From positions 62,001-126,000 of the forward strand of contig JAKATK010000001.1 in assembly GCA_021827995.1 (NCBI GenBank): a DNA stretch of 64,000 nucleotides, in the 5' to 3' direction. Position numbers and translations under genes: made by a program. Of the stretch, positions 25,817 to 34,758 are shown piece by piece (within the stretch, counting starts at the first letter, position 1; each line of letters opens with the position of its first letter). The notes under the pieces were generated by a model that worked only from the letters and a program-made list of their open reading frames with translations, ran no database searches and was not told the origin of the DNA. This DNA comes from Microcaldota archaeon (GTDB lineage: Archaea > Micrarchaeota > Micrarchaeia > Micrarchaeales > Micrarchaeaceae).

Positions 25817-27418
25817 CTATCCCTTGCGCTGCTTTGAGCTAACGGCGCCGCCGCGCCTCTTGAGGCGCACGTACACCAGCGCCAGGACGATTATCACAAG
25901 TATGGCAACATAGTACGAGTACTCCTGACCGCCGCCGGCCTGCGCGCTTCCGGCAGGCTGCACCACCGCCAGATAGTCCGAGGAGCCGCTGTACTGCTGG
26001 TTGGGCGCGCCGTTCGGCTGCTTCCACTGCTCATACAGCGTGACCTGGTAGCTGCCCGGGTTGCCGAGCTGGTTCACGCTCGCATAGAACGTCGCGTTGA
26101 CGGTCTGGCCCGGCGCGATGTTGCCAACGAACGTGTACGGGTCTATGAACGTTATCGGATAGTTTGTCTGCGCCGATACTGACACGCCCTGCGCGACCTC
26201 GTTGCCGTAGTTGTGTAACGAGAAGGTCACTGGCTGGTAGGTCGAGCCCGGCTGCAGGCTATCGCTCACAGCCGTCACATTGAATAGCGCGCCGGCCGCC
26301 AGGCCTATCGGCAAGCTGCGCACCACCGAAGTCGTGTTGGCGTAGTTGGCATATGAATAGTTCACCCTGGCAAGAAGCGTGGCGTTGTGCGCCGTCACGT
26401 TGCTGCCGGCAGTTACGAATACCTGCCTGGTAACGCTGCCCCCGGCAGGTATTTCGCCCAGGAAGAACCTGGTGACTGACCCTGCCATCCCGATGTTCTG
26501 CCCTGGCACGAACTGTACACTGACGTTCTCCGCCGGACCGTCCCCGACATTCTGCACCAGCACCGACAGGGTCTGATTGGATCCCACGGTCAATTGCTGC
26601 GGGACAGCGCTCGCAACGCTCACCGCCAAGACTGGCTGGTTTATCTGCACGCTGAGCGGCACGTCTATGCTCCGGTTGTACATCAGGCCGACAGGCGACG
26701 TGTAACTTATCTCCATCGGCAGTTCGTGCACGCCAGGCGTTATCGTCCTGGCTGCCTGCAGCTGCGCGGTGGCTCCGGCCGATGCGCTGGCGTCTATGTT
26801 GCCCATGTGGAACGTGGTGGCGCCGATTATGCCGAAGGAGCTCGAGTTCAACAGGCTCAGCGTGACGTTATCTGCCGTGTCTGTGCCGGCGTTAACCGCC
26901 GACAGGTCGAGCGAGAAGGCGCTGCCGGGCGTTATCTCCCCGCCGCTGTTCGCGTTTACGGCCACGCCGGGCGCGCCGTACACGTACAGCGTTATTGGCA
27001 TCGTAGACTCGCCCGCCTGCGGCAGCGACGCGTACGAGCCCTCGTAGTTGGCTACTACGTCTATGGTGTACGCTCCCGCGGCGACGAAGCTCGGGACCTT
27101 GACGGTGTAAACGAAGGTGTTGTAGCTCACGCCGCCGTAGACGCCAGTGCCGATCGCGCTTATCACGTAGTTGTGCGATGGCGACACGTTGAGCAGCGGG
27201 CTGGAGCTCTCGAGCTGCACGTTGACGTCGTTGAGCGTGCCCTGGTAAGAGTTGAACAGCTGGAACGAGATGTTCAGCGTGCTGCCTGCAGTGACCGGCA
27301 TCGGCGTCACCCTTAGGTTCGTCAGGGACAGCGCACCGTCCAGTTCCGTCTGCGCCGTCGCTGCCTGCGTGAGCGCCGCCATCGCGATGGCCAGGGCCAA
27401 AATCACATACATCCTCAT
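25817..27418 (-). CDS. COG1361-like S-layer/CARDB repeat surface protein
   Basis: 533 residues: N-terminal signal peptide (hydrophobic to about residue 22), then several Ig-like CARDB/NEW3-type domains. Examples are LTNLRVTPMPVTAGSTLNIS and LAVSVASAVPQQLTVGSNQT, with repeated aromatic-poor beta strands and many N-glycosylation sequons. A C-terminal membrane helix (YYVAILVIIVLALVYV) and basic tail anchor it. It follows the ABC-2 permease by 24 bases; such proteins often accompany archaeal ABC-2 exporters, perhaps as an exoplasmic partner. Confidence 0.72.
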   Translation of the reverse strand: MRMYVILALAIAMAALTQAATAQTELDGALSLTNLRVTPMPVTAGSTLNISFQLFNSYQGTLNDVNVQLESSSPLLNVSPSHNYVISAIGTGVYGGVSYNTFVYTVKVPSFVAAGAYTIDVVANYEGSYASLPQAGESTMPITLYVYGAPGVAVNANSGGEITPGSAFSLDLSAVNAGTDTADNVTLSLLNSSSFGIIGATTFHMGNIDASASAGATAQLQAARTITPGVHELPMEISYTSPVGLMYNRSIDVPLSVQINQPVLAVSVASAVPQQLTVGSNQTLSVLVQNVGDGPAENVSVQFVPGQNIGMAGSVTRFFLGEIPAGGSVTRQVFVTAGSNVTAHNATLLARVNYSYANYANTTSVVRSLPIGLAAGALFNVTAVSDSLQPGSTYQPVTFSLHNYGNEVAQGVSVSAQTNYPITFIDPYTFVGNIAPGQTVNATFYASVNQLGNPGSYQVTLYEQWKQPNGAPNQQYSGSSDYLAVVQPAGSAQAGGGQEYSYYVAILVIIVLALVYVRLKRRGGAVSSKQRKG

Positions 27419-27442
27419 CGTATCACCAAGCGCAATTGTAAG

Positions 27443-28576
27443 CTATTCTATCGTACCCTTGAAGAGCTTGAAGCTGAGCACTATGCCGAAGACTATGAAA
27501 ACGAGCATCACACCAAGGTCAAGCTCCATGGAGTTTGCTGGGAAGTAACCCGACAGCATGACGTCGCGAACTCCGTCTGCGGCATATGTCATCGGGTTGA
27601 TCACGCTCAGCGGGTAGATCCATGACGGCAGCGACGTTGTCGGGAAGAACGCGCCTGACAGGAACCACAGCGGCAGCGTGACTGACTGCGCAGCAATGGT
27701 GTAAACGTCGATCCTGCTTATCCTTGACGCCAGTATGGTGGTCACGCCGCTAAAACCGAGCGCCACCATGACTATGAATAGGAATATCCACGGTATGCCG
27801 ATGACTCCCATCGCTATGCCCGCGCCGTCGAGAAGGCCTATAACCACGGCTACGGCGCCGTTGATGACCGCGAACGTCGTGCCTGCGAGGAGCTTGCTGA
27901 CTATTATCGCGCTCTTGTTTATTGGCGTGGCAAGGAAGGCCTTCAGGTTGCCGAGCTGCCTGTCGGTTATTATTGTCATGCCCCCGCCGAAGACCGAGCC
28001 GAACATGGCCACCATTATTATTATGCCGCCTACGAGGAAGTCCTTGTAGCTGCTTGTAGTGCCGGTCGTCGGTACCGCAATCGACAGGCTGGCCGGCGGG
28101 CTCTGCTGGTAGAGAGATTGGCCGCCGCTGTAGACCTGTGCGCCGAACTTGTCAGCTATGCTCCCGACGAACGGCAGCGCAGTGCCTATCTGGTTTATCT
28201 GCGAGTTGCTGTAGTATACTTCTACGCTGGGGCTCTGGCCTGTGTCCGGGAACGTCGGCAGTATCACTATGACCAGCGAAACTGTGTTGTTCGCCAGGGC
28301 AGCCATGGCCTGCGCCTGCGGCACTATGCCGCTTATCGACAAGGTGCTCTGCGTCGTGAGCTGGTTTATGAACTGCACCGATGCCGGATTGTTCGCGTAG
28401 TTCACCACGTAGGTGTTCACGTTGCTTACAACGTTGCCGATATTGCCCAGCAGCAGTATGAGTATGAGCGGGAACATTATCGACCTTATGATGTTGGTGC
28501 GCAGCTTGCTGCGGAATATGTAGATCTCCCTCCTGTAGAGGGTAAAAGAGTCGCCTAAGAGGCCCATGCGTCTCAC
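27443..28576 (-). CDS. ABC-2 type transporter permease
   Basis: A 377-residue membrane permease with one N-terminal helix, a large outside loop (about 50-180) and five further hydrophobic segments from about 180 to the end. The late motif PLWFLSGAFFPTTSLPSW and MTYAADGVRDVMLSG are typical of drug/polysaccharide ABC-2 exporters. It overlaps the ATPase gene by 4 bases. Substrate is unknown; PadR control suggests an efflux or stress role. Confidence 0.85.
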   Translation of the reverse strand: MRRMGLLGDSFTLYRREIYIFRSKLRTNIIRSIMFPLILILLLGNIGNVVSNVNTYVVNYANNPASVQFINQLTTQSTLSISGIVPQAQAMAALANNTVSLVIVILPTFPDTGQSPSVEVYYSNSQINQIGTALPFVGSIADKFGAQVYSGGQSLYQQSPPASLSIAVPTTGTTSSYKDFLVGGIIIMVAMFGSVFGGGMTIITDRQLGNLKAFLATPINKSAIIVSKLLAGTTFAVINGAVAVVIGLLDGAGIAMGVIGIPWIFLFIVMVALGFSGVTTILASRISRIDVYTIAAQSVTLPLWFLSGAFFPTTSLPSWIYPLSVINPMTYAADGVRDVMLSGYFPANSMELDLGVMLVFIVFGIVLSFKLFKGTIE

Positions 28577-29580
28577 CTTCTGGCCTTGCCTCCGGCGAAA
28601 CCGGCCCTGACAAAGGTGTCCGTCTGCGCGCCGGTGGTGTCGCGCATCGAAGACCCTGTCAGCTTCAGGAACACGTCGTCCATTGTAGGCATGTGCATGC
28701 CGATAGACAGCACCTTTATCCCCTTAGCTTGTAGCGTGTTGAGCATGTTGAGCATCTCCCTCGCGTGCTCGCGCTCTATCTGCACGCTTATGGTGCCGCC
28801 GCTTAGGGTCGCGTGCGACCACGACTTTACCGACCTTATCAGCTTGTGGGCCGCCTCCCCCTCGCTCTCCCTGACGGTCAGTTCCACTATGTTGCCCTTG
28901 CTCACGAGCGACTTGAGCTCTATCGCAGTGCCCAGCGCCATTATCCTGCCGTGGTCTATTATCGCTATCCTGTCGCACAGCTCGTCAGCCTCCTCCAGGT
29001 ATTGCGTAGTCAGTATCACAGTGACGCCGCGCTCGCGCAGCTCCCTTATGCGCTTCCACATCGCCACCCTGTTCTGGACGTCCAGACCTGTGGTGGGCTC
29101 ATCCAGTATCAGTACCACCGGCTCCTGTATCATTGACTTCACGAGCTCAAGCCTGCGCTGCATGCCGCCGGAGAACGTGCCGGCCTTCGCATCCGCGAAC
29201 TTGACGAGGTCCGCATCGCTCAAAGCCGCGTCTATGCGCTTGCCTAGCTCCTGCCGCGGTATGTGGTAGAGCCTGCCGAATATCTCGAGGTTCTGCCTCG
29301 CCGTAAGGTCGGTCTCGACCACGGTTTCCTGCGTCATCAAGCCTATCAAGCTCTTGACCTCCTCGGTGTGCCTCGATATGTCGAGACCGTTTATGGTTAT
29401 ACTGCCGCTAGTTGGCCTTAGAAGGCCTATCATCATGTTTATAGTAGTGGTCTTCCCGGCACCGTTGGGCCCCAGTAGGCCGAATATCTCCCCCTTCTTC
29501 ACGTAGAAGCTGATTCTGTCGACTGCCGTGAGTTCGCCGAACTTCTTCACCAAGTCGTGTATCTCTATGATGTTCGGCAT
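28573..29580 (-). CDS. ABC transporter ATP-binding protein (exporter type)
   Basis: A 335-residue ATPase. Walker A GPNGAGKT is at about 37-44, the signature FSGGMQRR in the middle and Walker B VLILDEPTTGLD follows. The C-terminal domain of about 90 residues is like DUF4162, as in DrrA-type exporters. GGGTGAT precedes the ATG. It lies 4 bases after padR and overlaps the permease. Confidence 0.9.
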   Translation of the reverse strand: MPNIIEIHDLVKKFGELTAVDRISFYVKKGEIFGLLGPNGAGKTTTINMMIGLLRPTSGSITINGLDISRHTEEVKSLIGLMTQETVVETDLTARQNLEIFGRLYHIPRQELGKRIDAALSDADLVKFADAKAGTFSGGMQRRLELVKSMIQEPVVLILDEPTTGLDVQNRVAMWKRIRELRERGVTVILTTQYLEEADELCDRIAIIDHGRIMALGTAIELKSLVSKGNIVELTVRESEGEAAHKLIRSVKSWSHATLSGGTISVQIEREHAREMLNMLNTLQAKGIKVLSIGMHMPTMDDVFLKLTGSSMRDTTGAQTDTFVRAGFAGGKARR

Positions 29581-29584
29581 GCAA

Positions 29585-29965
29585 TCACCCGAGCAACTCC
29601 TTCACAAGCCTTATCGTACGCATGAGCTCCTTGGCCGATGCTCTTAGGACCATGGAGCCATCCGGTGTTATAGAATAGTACTTCTTCACCCTGCCGCCGC
29701 TCACTGCCCGCTTGGCTTTTATGTAGCCTGACCGCTCTAGAGATGCGAGCGTGTTGTACACATCGTTCTTCCTTGCGGCGCCGGTGCGCTCGAAGCCGTG
29801 CGCCATCTCGATGCTAGCCGCGTACTTGACCAGCGCGTACGGGTATGTCCTACCGCTCTTTATCTGCTTCAGCAGCATAAGCTTCATGATGACGTGCCTG
29901 AGCTCCCTCCGCGCGTACGGCGGTCTGCCATCCTCCCACGGGATTGCCCCGTCGCTCTTCTGCAC
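29585..29965 (-). CDS. PadR family transcriptional regulator
   Basis: 126 residues from a GTG start. The winged helix (YALVKYAASIEMAHGFERTG, then DVYNTLASLERSGYIKAKR) matches PadR. It is the first gene of padR-ATPase-permease-surface protein. A perfect inverted repeat at 29975-29992 covers the predicted transcription start, so autorepression released by a small molecule is likely. Confidence 0.8.
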   Translation of the reverse strand: MQKSDGAIPWEDGRPPYARRELRHVIMKLMLLKQIKSGRTYPYALVKYAASIEMAHGFERTGAARKNDVYNTLASLERSGYIKAKRAVSGGRVKKYYSITPDGSMVLRASAKELMRTIRLVKELLG

Positions 29966-29974
29966 ACCGTCCCC

Positions 29975-29992
29975 TAGTTTAAAATTAAACTA
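29975..29992. promoter_or_regulatory. PadR operator palindrome
   Basis: TAGTTTAA-AA-TTAAACTA: two perfect 8-base arms with a 2-base spacer, 10 bases before the padR start codon. A TATA element at about 30009-30019 (minus strand, AAATATTTA) predicts transcription starting near 29988, inside this palindrome. Confidence 0.65.
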
Positions 29993-30008
29993 ATTTGACA
30001 TTAAACCT

Positions 30009-30019
30009 TTAAATATTTA
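30009..30019 (-). promoter_or_regulatory. TATA box of the padR-ABC operon
   Basis: Minus strand TAAATATTTAAAG. Its distance of about 26 bases to the operator centre fits an archaeal core promoter. Confidence 0.55.
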
Positions 30020-30075
30020 TCGCGCCCGGCGTAGCAGGTTCCCTGCATGCCGTATCATGCAAGCGCCAAAACGGT

Positions 30076-30816
30076 TCAGTGGTGGCCGATGAACTGGAGC
30101 AGCGCGCCACCGAATGCATCCGGATGCGTGTAGTGGGGCTCGTGGCCCGCACCGGCTATTACAAGAGTTTTGCTGTCCGGTATGCCCCTAGCGAACAGAT
30201 GCGCGAACCTGACGTCAAAGAAGTTGTCCTTGTCTCCCCACACGATCAGCGCCGGGCACTCTATCCTAGACAGCGACTCGTAGTCGAGCACAGTGTCGCC
30301 GAACTCGGCCCTGAGTATGCTGCGTATCACGTGCTCGCGGTTCCCGCTGTACCTCATGGCCTGCCGGTACATCCTTTCCTCGAAGGCCTGCGCTCCCTCC
30401 CCCTCGTTTATAGCGTCGATCTCCTCCTTGAGGCCGCCGGCGTCCTCGAGCACTATGCCTGATGTCGGATGCCCGAGCACCGCGTACCGCGCCACGGCCC
30501 AGCCGCCATACGAATGGCCGATGATGTAGCAGTCCTCTATGCCAAGTTCCCTGACGAGGTCGTGCAGCGCCTCGACCTGCCTGTCTATGGCGTAGATTAT
30601 TTCTGGCGCGCTAGAATTGCCATGGCCCAGCATGTCTACCAGGTAGACATCCAGGTCTTCAGGCAGTTTCTCTGCGAGGCGCTTCCACACCCTGTTGTTT
30701 GCAGCGAAGCCGTGCAGGAACACGAGACGCTTGCCTGTGCCTGCATGGTGCCTGAAGCTAACGCTGCCGAGGGATGTCTGCACGTTCTGGTCAGAGAAGC
30801 CGGTCTCATAATCCAC
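30076..30816 (-). CDS. Alpha/beta hydrolase
   Basis: About 246 residues from GTG 30816; the frame is open to TTG 30864. The oxyanion region is LVFLHGFAANN. The nucleophile elbow GHSYGG holds the Ser, WGDKDNFFD the likely acid and GAGHEPHYTHP the catalytic His. Substrate cannot be told (esterase, lipase or C-C hydrolase). A TATA element at 30867-30879 serves this strand and overlaps the promoter of the divergent sRNA/alaS side. Start is chosen from that element's spacing. Confidence 0.75.
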   Translation of the reverse strand: MDYETGFSDQNVQTSLGSVSFRHHAGTGKRLVFLHGFAANNRVWKRLAEKLPEDLDVYLVDMLGHGNSSAPEIIYAIDRQVEALHDLVRELGIEDCYIIGHSYGGWAVARYAVLGHPTSGIVLEDAGGLKEEIDAINEGEGAQAFEERMYRQAMRYSGNREHVIRSILRAEFGDTVLDYESLSRIECPALIVWGDKDNFFDVRFAHLFARGIPDSKTLVIAGAGHEPHYTHPDAFGGALLQFIGHH

Positions 30817-30866
30817 GCGATCAACGCACCGCTCGTGGCGCAGCCCGCACACATTACCTTGCAAAT

Positions 30867-30879
30867 ATTATTTATAAGT
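30867..30879. promoter_or_regulatory. Shared AT-rich core promoter (hydrolase / sRNA-alaS)
   Basis: AATATTATTTATAAG reads as a TATA element on both strands. To the right it places a start near 30897, directly before the C box of the sRNA. To the left it serves the hydrolase. Confidence 0.5.
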
Positions 30880-30894
30880 TAGATGCGCAGGCTA

Positions 30895-30960
30895 GATGAG
30901 TGATGAGTGAGGTGATCACTGAGCCTAACGGCAGTGAAGATGGTTGACTTGGGCTGAGCC
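30895..30960 (+). ncRNA. C/D box sRNA upstream of alaS
   Basis: Box C GTGATGA is at 30900-30906, a 12-nt guide at 30907-30918, box D' CTGA at 30919-30922. Box C' GTGAAGA (one change from consensus) is at 30934-30940, a 13-nt guide at 30941-30953 and box D CTGA at 30954-30957. Box spacing is the archaeal standard and a TATA box is at the right distance. I find no convincing match to the 23S gene here. The first guide contains GAGGTGATC, complementary to the universal 16S 3' tail. It lies in the alaS leader and may be processed from that transcript. Confidence 0.7.
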
Positions 30961-30999
30961 ATCCGGGGATTTTCGTGTAATGACGATGCCCCTGATGGC
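30958..30999 (+). other. Stem-loop in alaS leader
   Basis: GCCATC-c-GGGG pairs with CCCC-t-GATGGC, with a smaller CGT/ACG stem in the loop. It begins directly after the D box of the sRNA and ends 36 bases before the alaS ATG. It may be a processing boundary or a leader element. Confidence 0.45.
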
Positions 31000-31034
31000 G
31001 CAAAATCCAGTGTCTAGCGGCTTGTGGTGGTATC

Positions 31035-33701
31035 ATGCTTAGCAAGGAGAATCTTAGGAAGGACTTCAGCAGCGACTACCAGAAGTACTACATGGTAGAG
31101 ACGTTCAAGCGCGAGGGTTTCAGCAGGAAGCAGTGCAAGGGCTGCGGTAAGTTCTTCTGGACCCCGTCAAGCAAGGAGTACTGCGGCGACCCAGAGCATG
31201 AGCCATACAGCTTCATACGCGATAAGCAGAACGATATAGGCTATGTGGAATTCTGGGACAAATTTGCGCATTTCTTCAAGAAAAACGGGCATGCGATAGT
31301 TGAGCGCTATCCCGTAGTGAGCCGGTGGCGCCAGGACCTGTACTTCACAATCGCCGGCATACAGGATTTCCAGAGGATCGAGAACGGCAAGATGGAGTTC
31401 GAGTACCAGGCCAACCCGTTGCTGGTGCCACAGATGTGCATGCGCTTCAACGACCTGCCTAACGTCGGCATAACCGGCAGGCACTTCACGTCCTTCATGA
31501 TGGCCAACCAGACCTCGTTCAACTACCCGAGGGAGGGGTATTGGCGTGACAGGACGATAGAGCTCAACTACGATTTTCTCGTGAACACCATGGGCGTCAA
31601 GAAGGACGACCTAACGTACGTGGAGGACGTCTGGTCCATGGGAGACTTCTCGGAGTTCGGCCCCAGCCTGGAGGCGTACTCGAACGGCCTAGAGTTAGTG
31701 AACAACGTTTTCACCCAGTTCGAGTACACGAACAACACCGTGAGGGAACTGTCCGGAAAGGTTGTGGATGTGGGATGGGGTTTCGAGCGCCTCCTCTGGT
31801 TTTACTCGCACAAAGAGACGGCGTTCGACGCCACGTTCCCGCGCATACTCGAGTACATACACAAGAACTGCGGATTGAAGCAGGACAGGAAGCTCTACAG
31901 GAAAGTCGGCGAGGTGGCCGGCGGGATCGATATCGGCGAGGCTGCCGACATCAGCAAGTACTCGGAGGAACTCGCACGCAGGGCCGGGATAAGCATAAAG
32001 GAGTACAACGATATCATAAGGCCGATGCAGGCCGCGTACGCGATAGCCGATCACTCCAGGACGCTGATGTTCGGCATAAACGATGGCGCTCTGCCGAGCA
32101 ACGTTGGCGGCGGCTACAACCTGCGCATAATACTGAGGCGCATGTTCGACCTGATTGACGAGTACGGCATGAGCGTGGACCCGATCAAGCTCATAGAGAT
32201 GCACGCATCCGAGCTCAAGGGGCTGTACGGTCCTATGCTAGAAGACAGGGACGAGCTCAACGAGATAATCGAGCTGGAGCGTAAGCGCTACGTCAACACG
32301 AAGCAGGCCGCCTCTTCCACGGTCGCATCTCTGCTCTCAAATAACGAAGCGATATCCGTAGAGAGACTCAAGACACTCTACGAGAGCAACGGCATCACGC
32401 CGGAGTACATAGCGAAGGTCGCCGCGTCGAAGGGCGTAAAGGTCAAGGTGCCGGAGAACTTCTATTCGAAGGTGATCAAGGGCGACTTCACGGAGAAGCG
32501 CAAGCACGGGAAGTCGCTGGACATCGATGTGGACGGGCTTCCGCAGACCGAGAAGCTGTTCTACAAGTTCGAGAGCGAAGCCGACGCAAAGGTCCTGCGC
32601 CTTAAGGGCAACATGGCGGTGCTTGACAAGACGCCCTTCTACGCAGAGTCAGGCGGTCAGGAAGCGGATCACGGGACTATCGGCAACGTCAGGGTCATCG
32701 ACGTGCAGGGTCTCAATGGCGTCATAGTGCACGTGTTCGATGGCAAGCCGGACTTCTCCGAGGGCTCCACCGTGCACTGCAGCGTCGACCAGGAGCGCAG
32801 GACCAGGCTCATGGCGCATCACACCGCTACGCACCTGATGAGCGCGGCCGCGAGGAAGGTCCTCGGCGAGCACGCCTGGCAGGAGGGTGCGAGGAAGAGC
32901 GCAACAAAGGCGCACATAGACGTCGCCCACTACGAGCGTCTGAGCGACGAGGAGGTGCAGCGCATAGAGGACACGGCCAACGGCTACATAGTGCACGGCA
33001 TGAAGGTAAAGATGGAGGAGGTGCCCAGGAGCGAGGCCGAGACAAAGTTCGGCTTCTCCATATATCAGGGCCACGGCGTGCCGGCGAAGATGCTGCGTAT
33101 GGTGGAGATATACGACAAGGATGGCAAGCTCATAGACGCCGAAGCATGCGGCGGCCTGCACCTTATGGATCGCGAGTCCATGGTCGGCCTGATAAAGGTC
33201 GTGTCATCTTCGCGCATACACGACGGTGTAAACAGATTGGAGTATGTTGCCGGTCCCGCCTCTGTAGAGTATGTGGACACTCTGGGCAGAGACCTGCGCT
33301 CCATAGCGAGCGTAGTCGGCGTCGACAAGGACAAGCTGATACAGGGCGTGTCGATGCAGATGAATGAGCTTAAGGAGTTCAGGAAGGAGCAGCAGAGGCT
33401 CATCGACGAGTTGGCCGAGCTCATGGCCAGGGAGTTCGCGGTGAAGGGCGGCGAGCTCAAAAGGCGCATGGATTACGGCAGGCTAGCATTGCGCGCGATA
33501 GCGACGAAGATGGCGGACTCGCGCAATGGTTCCGTCGTGCTGCTCTACAACGGTTCCGGCGAGCTGATATGCGTGTCTAGCGATCCCTCGAGGAGCGCGG
33601 TGGAGTTCGCCAAGAGCAGCGCTGGTTCCATAGCGGCTGGCGCCTCTTTTATCGGTGGAGGCACGGCAAGGATGGCTGAAGGCAAGCTCTCCAAGGCGTG
33701 A
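31035..33701 (+). CDS. alaS: Alanyl-tRNA synthetase (archaeal)
   Basis: An 888-residue AlaRS that charges tRNA-Ala. The archaeal N-terminus with Cys motif (QCKGCGKFFWTPSSKEYCGD) is present, as are class II motifs (RWRQDLYFTIAGIQDF, then RHFTSF) and the editing domain (HHTATHLMSA and EACGGLHL). The C-terminal C-Ala domain has a coiled-coil linker and Gly-rich end (SFIGGGTARMAEGKL). Length fits. GTGGTGG precedes the ATG. Confidence 0.95.
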   Translation: MLSKENLRKDFSSDYQKYYMVETFKREGFSRKQCKGCGKFFWTPSSKEYCGDPEHEPYSFIRDKQNDIGYVEFWDKFAHFFKKNGHAIVERYPVVSRWRQDLYFTIAGIQDFQRIENGKMEFEYQANPLLVPQMCMRFNDLPNVGITGRHFTSFMMANQTSFNYPREGYWRDRTIELNYDFLVNTMGVKKDDLTYVEDVWSMGDFSEFGPSLEAYSNGLELVNNVFTQFEYTNNTVRELSGKVVDVGWGFERLLWFYSHKETAFDATFPRILEYIHKNCGLKQDRKLYRKVGEVAGGIDIGEAADISKYSEELARRAGISIKEYNDIIRPMQAAYAIADHSRTLMFGINDGALPSNVGGGYNLRIILRRMFDLIDEYGMSVDPIKLIEMHASELKGLYGPMLEDRDELNEIIELERKRYVNTKQAASSTVASLLSNNEAISVERLKTLYESNGITPEYIAKVAASKGVKVKVPENFYSKVIKGDFTEKRKHGKSLDIDVDGLPQTEKLFYKFESEADAKVLRLKGNMAVLDKTPFYAESGGQEADHGTIGNVRVIDVQGLNGVIVHVFDGKPDFSEGSTVHCSVDQERRTRLMAHHTATHLMSAAARKVLGEHAWQEGARKSATKAHIDVAHYERLSDEEVQRIEDTANGYIVHGMKVKMEEVPRSEAETKFGFSIYQGHGVPAKMLRMVEIYDKDGKLIDAEACGGLHLMDRESMVGLIKVVSSSRIHDGVNRLEYVAGPASVEYVDTLGRDLRSIASVVGVDKDKLIQGVSMQMNELKEFRKEQQRLIDELAELMAREFAVKGGELKRRMDYGRLALRAIATKMADSRNGSVVLLYNGSGELICVSSDPSRSAVEFAKSSAGSIAAGASFIGGGTARMAEGKLSKA

Positions 33702-33935
33702 CGGCATAGAATTCTTATGCGGGATACGACTTCGGTACGACGCGGACGATGGCTGACAACTCAACCAGAAGTACGCGCGGCGGTTAAATACTTCTTCGAC
33801 GTTATAATATTAGCTGCGGCACCAATCGCCGTCGTTCACCGCACTACAAGTGCCCCCGCAGCATATTTAGATGTTCGCTGTGATGTACGAATAAAGATGA
33901 CGGTATTGTAAAAGCCAGAAGCGCGAGGTAGTACC

Positions 33936-34724
33936 GTGAACAAACAATCGGCCATGTTGGTTATAGTACTTGCAGTTGCAGTGGCCGCGATAATTGCGGC
34001 TATCGGATTTTTGATAGCATCTAGTTCTAGTCAGAAACCCATGAATACTAATGAAACATTCGGGTCGAATACAATAGAGCTGCCAGGAAATACTATGATA
34101 CCATCCGTACCCCAATCTAAAGTAGCGTTATCATCCACTTCTTGTCCGGTGGCCATTTTTGCCACATTTGGAATTACTTTAATTAATGCCTCAATTAATA
34201 GTAATAACATTTCTGGCATTAGAGATTTTGTAGTGCCACCAGGCAACAATATAGCAATAAATTATTTGGTAAAAAGAACAGATAACAATTTACAAATTAA
34301 ATTTGCTGCAGGTACCCCCGCCCAGCAAATCAACGACACAATCAATCAAACAATTAAAGGATTTAGATTAAAACAGCCTCTCAGCGTAACTTTCAATAAA
34401 ACTTCTATGATTGCTACTTTGTCAAATAGGAATCCAATCTTTGTTAACAATACGGTTGACTTTATTGCAATCAAAAATGGTACAACTTCGCAACAAGATT
34501 CACTCGCAGGTGTCGGCATACAAGTATATGTTACTCCAGGTCACGAAATCACCGCGTTCAATGCAATCAGTACTACAGTTTATCCAGTTGCGCTACACAT
34601 AGTCACATTTCCAAATGCGCAACAGGAAACTTACAGTGTAACTTTAGGTCCTTCATTTTGTGGTGGCGCGCCATTTCTATTAACAGTAGGGAGCAAACCA
34701 TACAATTTATCTGTCACAGCATAA
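33936..34724 (+). CDS. AT-rich membrane-anchored surface protein, unknown
   Basis: 262 residues. An N-terminal membrane helix (AMLVIVLAVAVAAIIAAIGF) is followed by a beta-rich Asn/Thr-rich outside domain with two Cys. I recognise no family. The start GTG has a strong ribosome-binding site (GAGGTAG). The gene is clearly AT-richer than its neighbours and uses AAT/ATT/TTA codons freely, marking recent transfer or lack of amelioration. It precedes the giant surface gene by 34 bases and the two may be co-transcribed. Confidence 0.6.
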   Translation: MNKQSAMLVIVLAVAVAAIIAAIGFLIASSSSQKPMNTNETFGSNTIELPGNTMIPSVPQSKVALSSTSCPVAIFATFGITLINASINSNNISGIRDFVVPPGNNIAINYLVKRTDNNLQIKFAAGTPAQQINDTINQTIKGFRLKQPLSVTFNKTSMIATLSNRNPIFVNNTVDFIAIKNGTTSQQDSLAGVGIQVYVTPGHEITAFNAISTTVYPVALHIVTFPNAQQETYSVTLGPSFCGGAPFLLTVGSKPYNLSVTA

Positions 34725-34758
34725 ATGTTGATTGTATCTTATATAAAGAGGGGAATAA

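Noticed and set aside
33702-33935. Possible ncRNA in the gap after alaS
   Set aside because: Contains TATA-like stretches but no boxes, stem or match that I can support.
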